NCBI GenBank assembly: GCA_030068075.1
Contig: CM057842.1
Span: 40,262,659 to 40,326,658 of the forward strand
Direction: 5' to 3'
Source of the DNA: Paguma larvata
Taxonomy: Eukaryota > Chordata > Mammalia > Carnivora > Viverridae
DNA length: 64,000 bases
Positions 57,638 to 64,000 of the stretch are shown here, in pieces. Every line of letters begins with the position of its first letter. The stretch's first letter is position 1. Under the pieces are notes generated by a model. That model was not told where the DNA came from and did not search any database. It saw nothing but the letters and a program-made list of their open reading frames with translations. A program made the translations under genes and the position numbers.

Positions 57638-58002
57638 TATTTTTAAATAAATAATGACAAATAATGAGTAACATCATGGCAAAAATTGGATCGGTTAGGA
57701 GAAATTTGGCTCTCCGCAAAACAAATTTGGCCTAGACTTTGATTCAGGATCGTTCCAAAATGGCAGCATTCTGTGTAACTATTTTTGACTAAAGCATTAA
57801 TATTTTATACTTTTTAAGTAGAGTTATGAACAGAGATAAAGCACATCTAGGAAATAGCAGTGTGTCTTTTTAAAAATATATATATACATCTTGAAAGAGT
57901 TGGCAACAATAGGCTTTAGACAAAGCTAATATTTAAAAAAGATACTAAAATTTTAAAGAAGAAAATAATTCTTAGAGTGGACAAGAAGAGTTTTAAAATA
58001 CT
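57638..58002. other. unique sequence
   Basis: About 365 bases with an ATATATATA patch near 57876. Nothing else was recognised. Confidence 0.45.
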
Positions 58003-58230
58003 TCAGAGAGCCTGGGTGGCTCAGTCGGTTGAGCATCTGAATTTGGCTCCTGTCCTGTTCTTGTGATTTGTGAGTTCAAGGCCCACATCGAGCTGTCTGC
58101 TGTCAGTGCAGAGCCCAGACAGACGCCCTATTCCCCTCCTTCTGTCCTTCCCCTGCTTTTACTCTCTCTCTCAAAAAACGAATAAACATGAAAAAAATGT
58201 TCTAATAAAATAAAAAATAAATAAATAATC
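58003..58230 (+). mobile_element. felid SINEC, diverged
   Basis: The head is 'gagagcctgggtggctcag', followed by 'agtcggttgagcatctgaa'. The middle is altered ('gctcctgtcctgttcttg') and the tail is an A/T-rich run with 'aataaataaataatc'. Confidence 0.92.
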
Positions 58231-58439
58231 AAAATAAATAATTCAAAGCTAACGACTTTCATTTGCGTATGTAATGAGGTAGTAGACTCGTTTTGATGTT
58301 TTTCTCAGATTGTTTTAACTGTAAGCATAAATCCATTGTATTCTCATCGTATGATTGCGGATCTGGGTTTATAACTCTCATATTGTTCTCCTTCCTTGAA
58401 ATACATTCCCATCAGAATTATTTCCGTTCACTCCCGCCT

Positions 58440-58680
58440 ACCCACCTCCTATGCAAACTGATCTCTGGAGCCTTTCATAATTCCTGTAGTCCTCACTCTT
58501 ACTCGTGCCTGTATGTCCCATCTTTTTTCTCCTTAGTTAATATGTGTGCCTTTGTCATTAGTTAGCGACTTAAACACAGGCACTATTTTACGCTTCCTTT
58601 TTTTTTTTCCCAAAGCACCTAGCACAGTGCTGAGCCTAAACAGACTTAATGAATAATTGATTGCTTAATTAAACTGAATG
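58440..58680 (+). repeat. L2 3' end
   Basis: 'aaagcacctagcacagtgctgag' (58613 onward) and 'gacttaatgaataattgatt' follow the sense L2 end ('cctagcacagtgcctggcac ... caataaatatttgttgaa'). The upstream part is diverged. Confidence 0.6.
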
Positions 58681-60334
58681 CTTGTACAACAAGGATAATC
58701 CGTTCTCTGACCCTGCAAGACAACACAGAAATTACTGATTATCAGAGGCTGCCCTTATTGCTTAACATTTATTCCAGACAAAACACTAAAGCCTCAAGTG
58801 CAAAAATCATGCCAGACTAATGTTCATTCCTCTATTACATGGAGAAGCTATTTGAGGCAGTTGCAGTATGGCGACTTTTGACCCACTTTCCTAAATTAGA
58901 TTCGGAGGGAAGCTCTGTAGACATTCACGCATGGTGTTTTCTTTAAACAGCCAAATGAATATCAGCACTACCCAAAATAAATAAGTAAAATAAGAGAATC
59001 AAAATAAAAGCTCACCAGTTGAAAGGCTATTGAAAGTTCAGAATTTTTTTCTTTTAAGGATCCTTTCTTTTACCTCTGGGAAAGCGCTCAAGGCTGTGTA
59101 TTTTCATAGAAAATTTGACAGAAAACTGAGGAGTTGAAAGTTGAAATAAATTGAATTTTCGAAAGACTCTGGAAACAGGAGGTGGAATAAAAGTTTAAAC
59201 TGAATAAAGAAGAAATGACAAATGGAGGGGATCAGTAGTATACCCCTGATACTCCTTCATTTTAAAGATCATAGGATCCTGAATTATTTTCTGCCTTGCC
59301 CCAAGTGGTTATGAACCCCACAATCTTGTAAACATAGGAAATATGTCATACCTCATGATAAACGATATCACTGACATATTTGAGTGTTTCAGCAAACATC
59401 CATTTTTGATAACATAGGTATCAACATGATTTTGTTTGAGTTGAGTTATTAAGAACTCTGTAAAGGTCAGAGTCCCACTTCAAATGAAAACATTGCTCTG
59501 AAATGTAAACCCTTATAACAAGCTCACTCTAATTTTAATTAATAACTCTCATAGAAACCCTACAAAACAAATAAAAACAATTCATTTGACAACATATGGC
59601 AAACAATCTTTTTTTTTAATTTTGTCTCGTAACGTCTATATTTTGTTACCGGTAACTCTGGGATTTGCCTGCCAAAGAGATGATAAAGGAAAGGATGCCC
59701 TTTTCAAATATTTGTATTTCTTCTAGAGAGATAAATACTGAAGTGTGCAAAATAAAGAGGAAAACAAAGATGCTCTTATGTAATTCATGTGAGATTTTAT
59801 CTCATGTAGAATTTTTTTGAAATTCATTTACAATTCTAGAGTCTCTGATTCATTGACTTCATTAATTTATAAAGGAATTAATCTCACTACTACTACTGCA
59901 AGCTATTACTAGTATGTTTGGAAAAAAGATTCTATTTTTAAAACAATGGTTGGATATTAGTCATCATTTCACTATTCACCTGTACATTTTCAGAGTGAAA
60001 TTAAGTGCTTTTGTAGTTTTAAACTAATTCCCTTTGACCCACAGACTATACCGCTTCCCATGAAAATGTATGCATTGTTTTCCTTAGCCCAAAGTTGAAG
60101 TATCAGAAATACAACCATTAATATGTAGCAAACATATATTTTACTTAAAACTTTTGGTAGAGAAATATTTAAAAATATTTAAGTATCACAGCACATTTTA
60201 AGTACCGTATTTCCAGGGTTCTTTATCACTAGCTAGTGGGTTAGAATTCTGCCCATCTACTTTATTTGTCAGAGAAAAGGTGATACCTGGATTACTTTAT
60301 AAAAATGTTGAAGGACTTTACTCTTCCTCAAATC
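58681..60334. other. unique AT-rich block
   Basis: About 1.65 kb without a recognised repeat and without an open frame worth noting. Confidence 0.5.
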
Positions 60335-60455
60335 TTTCTTTTGCCATCCATTTATTCATTCAATCGACTCGCTCACGCACTCATATATACAAGCATTTAT
60401 GGGCTGCCAACTGCTTTGTTATTCACTGGGGCAACAGTAGTGAGGAAAACTGAAA
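60335..60455 (-). repeat. L2 3' end fragment
   Basis: 'ccatttattcattcaatcga', 'caagcatttatgggctgcca' and 'ctggggcaacagtagtgagg' follow the reverse complement of the L2 end. A (CCAA)n run follows at 60454-60478. Confidence 0.6.
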
Positions 60456-60679
60456 CCAAACCAACCAACCAACCAACCACAAAGACTTGGCTTCTTTTTT
60501 CACAGAGATAAAAGTTGTATATAATAGTGTGTTCTAATTAATCTATCACAGAAATAAATGTAGAACTACAGCCTTGACCAGTGGTAGGAAGAGAGGGACC
60601 CACTATCATTTGATGTCAAGGTAGAAGAAAGCTTCCCTCAGTTAAGGATGGAAGGGGAGACAACAAACAAGAAAGGAGG

Positions 60680-61015
60680 TAGCATGCATTCATTCAGTCC
60701 TGTGTTCAGTGCTATTTGTGGGTGCTGATGAGATCACAGGTGCTGTCGTAGGTACCGGGGAAACAGCCACAGTGGGATTTGGAAAATGGCCCCGAGAATG
60801 AAGTTACATGGATTTTTTAGCAACTGAAAGATTGGTGTGCTTGGAGCGTGGGTGAAGCAGATATGAGTTGGGACCTACCAGTCAGTGGCAGAAAGGGCAC
60901 ATAGATCCCTGCAAGCATTGTTTCACCCGAAAAGCATTGTGAAACCATTGGAAGAGTTTAAGGGGTGGGAGTAGAGGGATGACACAATCAAGTTATGTAT
61001 CAGAAATTACCTTGG
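60680..61015 (-). repeat. L2 fragment
   Basis: 'ttcattcagtcctgtgttca', 'gtgctgtcgtaggtaccggg', 'aaccattggaagagtttaag' and 'agagggatgacacaatcaag' resemble an inverted L2 3' region. Confidence 0.6.
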
Positions 61016-62077
61016 GTGCCTCTTTGGAGAGATTTTCATGAAAGCAAACTCTAAAGCTCTTTCCAGATTTATTGTCCTTTGAGGAAGTCTGCCCCCTCTT
61101 TATTATCCGGAGAGTCTGGCATTAATGAAGCATATACAAGGTGACCGTATCCAGTCTACAGTCCTCCATCCTTTGGAAACTACCCATCATCCCCTCCTTT
61201 ATCAAATATCTCTGCAGTTTACCTGGATAAAATGGAAGAATCACTTAGGATTGGAAGTTGGATGATAAAGTTAGTGTGTTCTTTGTCTAGATAGTGTGCT
61301 TGTGTGTATGTGTGTGCTTGTATATATGCAATTCTTTTTTTTCCTATGATGAAAAAAGATCTGTTCCTTTAATTTATGTTCATGTCATCTTTCCATAAAG
61401 AATTTGAGTCAACTGAAAATCTACTTACCGTCTTGATTAGACCAGTATGTGTTTATTCCTTTAACATGTTTTAAATGGCTTTTCCCATTTGCATTCAGTC
61501 AGGTTTATTTTTTATCACAACACGTTGGTGGTAGCATTATGTGGCTGTCAAAATGGGCTGTGTTGATGTGTTTTTGTTTTAAATAACAAGGAATTATTAA
61601 GAGGCTCTGCATGCGCTCTGCTAGGTGCTTGTGTAGCTCTCATAGCTTTTTATCAGATGGGGCATTTTTCTTGTAAAGATCCAGCTACCTTTAGAACCAT
61701 GAAAGCAGCCAGTACTTTCCCATGCACAGTTTTGGTTTTTTTTTTTCTTCTCCCGATTTAAAAACAGTTCACTGTGTCTCAGACAGGTGTGTAGACATTG
61801 AGCTAGACTCTTTTGTGGGAGAATCAAACATGTTACTGTGTAGTTTCTCTGAAACTGGATTCTATAGTATAAATGTGGGTTCACCATCATGTTTTCTATA
61901 GCAAGATTATATATAATGATTTATCTAGTCATTTGTAGAGCTGAGAAAAGAAGCCACAGATACACTACAAAACAAATTCTCTTTGTGGAAATAGAGTGTT
62001 ATAATTTTCAAATAAAGGCAAACATATCTCCTTTACCTAGTAGCTTGAAAGGGGACCTGTGTGCAGAAGAGACAAAA
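61016..62077. other. unique sequence
   Basis: About 1.06 kb. Frames at 61621-61890 (minus) and 61889-62080 (plus) meet head to head but show no known protein. Confidence 0.45.
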
Positions 62078-62290
62078 TAATGCAGGGATTAAGTGTTGCT
62101 ATGTAGAGGGGAACTAGATTTCTGATCCTGACTCCGCCATTCATCACCTGTACAACATTGGCCAAGGTGCTTACTGTCTTGTCTCAGTTATCTGGGTTCT
62201 GAAGTGGGTACAATAGTAGTGTCTACCTTGTCTGGTTCTGATGAGGATTAAATGAAACAGAGAATGTGCCTGGCATGTAGTAAGGGATAA
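62078..62290 (+). repeat. MIR, nearly complete
   Basis: Sense MIR text is continuous: 'gatttctgatcctgactccg', 'ccattcatcacctgtacaac', 'cttggccaaggtgctt'-like words, 'ctgatgaggattaaatgaaa' and 'gtgcctggcatgtagtaagg'. Confidence 0.88.
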
Positions 62291-63349
62291 AAAAAATTAT
62301 AATAGTTAAACCACATAAGTTAAGTAAATTATATGAGTAAAAGTAGTGAAAGACTTAGCTCTCTGAGACTCACACCTTGTAGAGAACATTGCTTAGTTCT
62401 CCAATGTTTGCCTTTAATTCTCTGAGTGACAGCTAAAGGAAGAAAAAAAAGATATAAGGAAGATTGACTTATGAAATTCAAATAAGTAGCATTTCAAACC
62501 ACTGTTTAGTTCTTCATCACTGAGAAACAGCTTATTTTTGCATATTTAAAAGATGAAAGAAAATGCATACATATTAATTTTAAATTAGGCTTTCTAATGG
62601 GGGTAGAACTTTTCATGTGATTTCCACTGGTGAAAAATGAGACATTCACGCTCAGGTGAACATTTTAGTGTTTCAGGCAACAATAAATTAACTAGCTATT
62701 GAAGGTACACCCAAATCTCCTCATATTTTGAAGAAAAGTGTGTGTGTGTATTCACAAATACCAGATGAAAAATAGATACGTTGACCATACTTTTGCTCAC
62801 CGGCCTACCATCAATAGGATATTTAAGATTACCCTGTTGTATTTTTCTTTTTTTGAAACATTGAGATGACTATTACCAGAGTAAAAGAAAACTTCTGTCT
62901 TTTCATCCAAAGATGCTAAGTATTTCACTTAGCTGAATTCTAGCAAATACACTTAATAATTTGTATTTTCCTGAGAAGCAACTCAGATAATGGTATACAA
63001 TAGAGTAATTGTGCATATTAATAACTAAAACATTCGATGTTGGTTATATCTCAGGTCAGTAAACTTCCAATTCCCAACTTCTTTAAATCTATTTGCAATA
63101 AACTCATAGAGGATTTGAACTGAGTGGAGGTCGATGATGTACTTGGTTATGATGCATTAACATGTTCAGCTGGAAAGTCTTTGTAAATCCATCCTGTCCA
63201 TCCTGGTCTGTCTCCAGTATTCCCTGTTCTATGGGCCTTCTAAGCCTTGTCTGATATTTATCATAGTAGTTATAATGTTTTGGTAGGTTTTACAATAGTA
63301 ATACCATAATTTTTACTGTTACATCATTAACATCACCATTATCATCATC
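62291..63349. other. unique sequence
   Basis: About 1.06 kb of AT-rich DNA without a recognised element. It ends in a CAT/ATC-rich run from 63313. Confidence 0.45.
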
Positions 63350-63608
63350 GTCTTCATCATCAATATTTATTAAGTGCTAAAAGTGAGCAAGCTCTGTGCC
63401 CTTCACTTTGTTTGATCATCTCAGTAGCCCTCTATAAGATGTATGTTACTATTATCTTCTGTTTATGGATGAGAAACTCAGGCTTGACAACTTTAAATAC
63501 TTACCCAAGTTCACACTGGGTAAAAAAGTTTGGATGGGCCCAGACTTTAAATTTTCACAGCCTAACTCCAAAGCTGTAAGTACTTAACCACTACACTTTA
63601 CTACCCAA
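63350..63608 (-). repeat. MIR, nearly complete
   Basis: Reverse-complement MIR: 'aatatttattaagtgctaaa', 'atcatctcagtagccctcta', 'tggatgagaaactcaggctt', 'acccaagttcacactgggta' and 'gtacttaaccactacacttt'. Confidence 0.88.
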
Positions 63609-63777
63609 TATTAACATTAAAATATTAGATTTTTAACTTTGAACTTTTCCATGCTTTTTGTGTTTTGTCTTTGTAGTTAAGAGTTCTTTACCCCCAAATA
63701 TATATTCTCTCTTTTGTCCTTGGAATTAGGATCTGTACATTCTATCTAGGCATGTGGCCATCAAGAATAAGAATCCT

Positions 63778-63978
63778 GGGGCACCTGAGTGGCTCAGTTG
63801 GTTGACGGCCGACTTCAGCTCAGGTCATGATCTCATGGTTCATGAGTTCGAGCCCCGCATCGGGCTCTGTGCTGACAGCTCAAAGCCTGGAGCCTGCTTC
63901 AGATTCTGTGTCTCCCTCTCTCTCTGCCCTTCCCCTGTTCACGCTCTGTCTCTATGTCTCTCAAAAATAAATAAACGT
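63778..63978 (+). mobile_element. felid SINEC, near consensus
   Basis: The head is 'ggggcacctgagtggctcag', with an intact 'catgagttcgagccccgcat' core, CT tract and 'aaaaataaataaacgttaa' tail. A weak duplication 'atcctgg'/'accctgg' may flank it. It lies at the very end of the window. Confidence 0.95.
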
Positions 63979-64000
63979 TAACCCTGGATCCATGTGATTT

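Noticed and set aside
60454..60478. (CCAA)n run considered as telomere-like repeat
   Set aside because: The unit is not TTAGGG/CCCTAA; it is a short tetranucleotide run after an L2 end.

Overview
This window is mammalian nuclear DNA from a cat-like carnivore (Feliformia, most likely a felid). The decisive evidence is about 37 copies of the carnivore tRNA-derived SINE in its cat form. The head reads 'ggggcgcctgggtggctcag', the B-box-like core 'gagttcgagcccc', then a CT-rich tract and a tail 'aaataaataaacattaaaa'. Several copies are close to consensus and have perfect target duplications. Carnivore-style L1 3' ends, old mammalian LINEs (L2, MIR, L1M), MaLR LTRs, MER5 and Tigger1 complete a typical AT-rich, gene-poor carnivore sequence.

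I found no protein-coding exon, functional RNA gene, CpG island or promoter that I can defend. Every open frame of 60-124 codons lies in a repeat or looks like chance. The only recognisable protein remnants are a broken Tigger1 transposase (20.1-22.1 kb) and L1 ORF1/ORF2 relics. The window is best read as intergenic or deep intronic DNA.

Layout. 0-5.5 kb: two SINEs, an L1M tail and a MIR. 5.5-13.2 kb: a dense SINE zone with eight consecutive minus-strand copies between 6.1 and 10.6 kb, plus L2, L1 tails and a possible HAL1-like LINE. 13.2-17.5 kb: mostly unique, with one old LTR-like stretch. 17.5-18.7 kb: a SINE nested in a SINE, then an MLT1-like LTR. 19.68-22.45 kb: an essentially complete Tigger1 flanked by TA and interrupted by two SINEs of different age. 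25-26.3 kb: three SINEs and a tetranucleotide array. 27.3-29.9 kb: an old L1 ORF2 on the plus strand. 29.9-33.4 kb: repeat-poor AT-rich DNA. 33.8-41.8 kb: a MaLR LTR, microsatellites, an L1M tail split by two SINEs at one target site, MER5A, more SINEs, and a unique block (40.3-41.6 kb) that may be conserved non-coding DNA. 44.47-46.01 kb: an inverted duplication with arms of about 250 bases. 46.9-54.9 kb: two minus-strand L1 copies end to end, the second nearly full length. 55.2-57.4 kb: an L1ME 3' end split by an ERV1-like LTR. 58-64 kb: L2 and MIR fragments, unique DNA and a terminal SINE.

The genes do not form a system. The history seen here is layered transposition plus one local rearrangement. 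Repeat family names come from recognition of sequence, not a database search, and old-element boundaries are accurate to roughly 10-50 bases.
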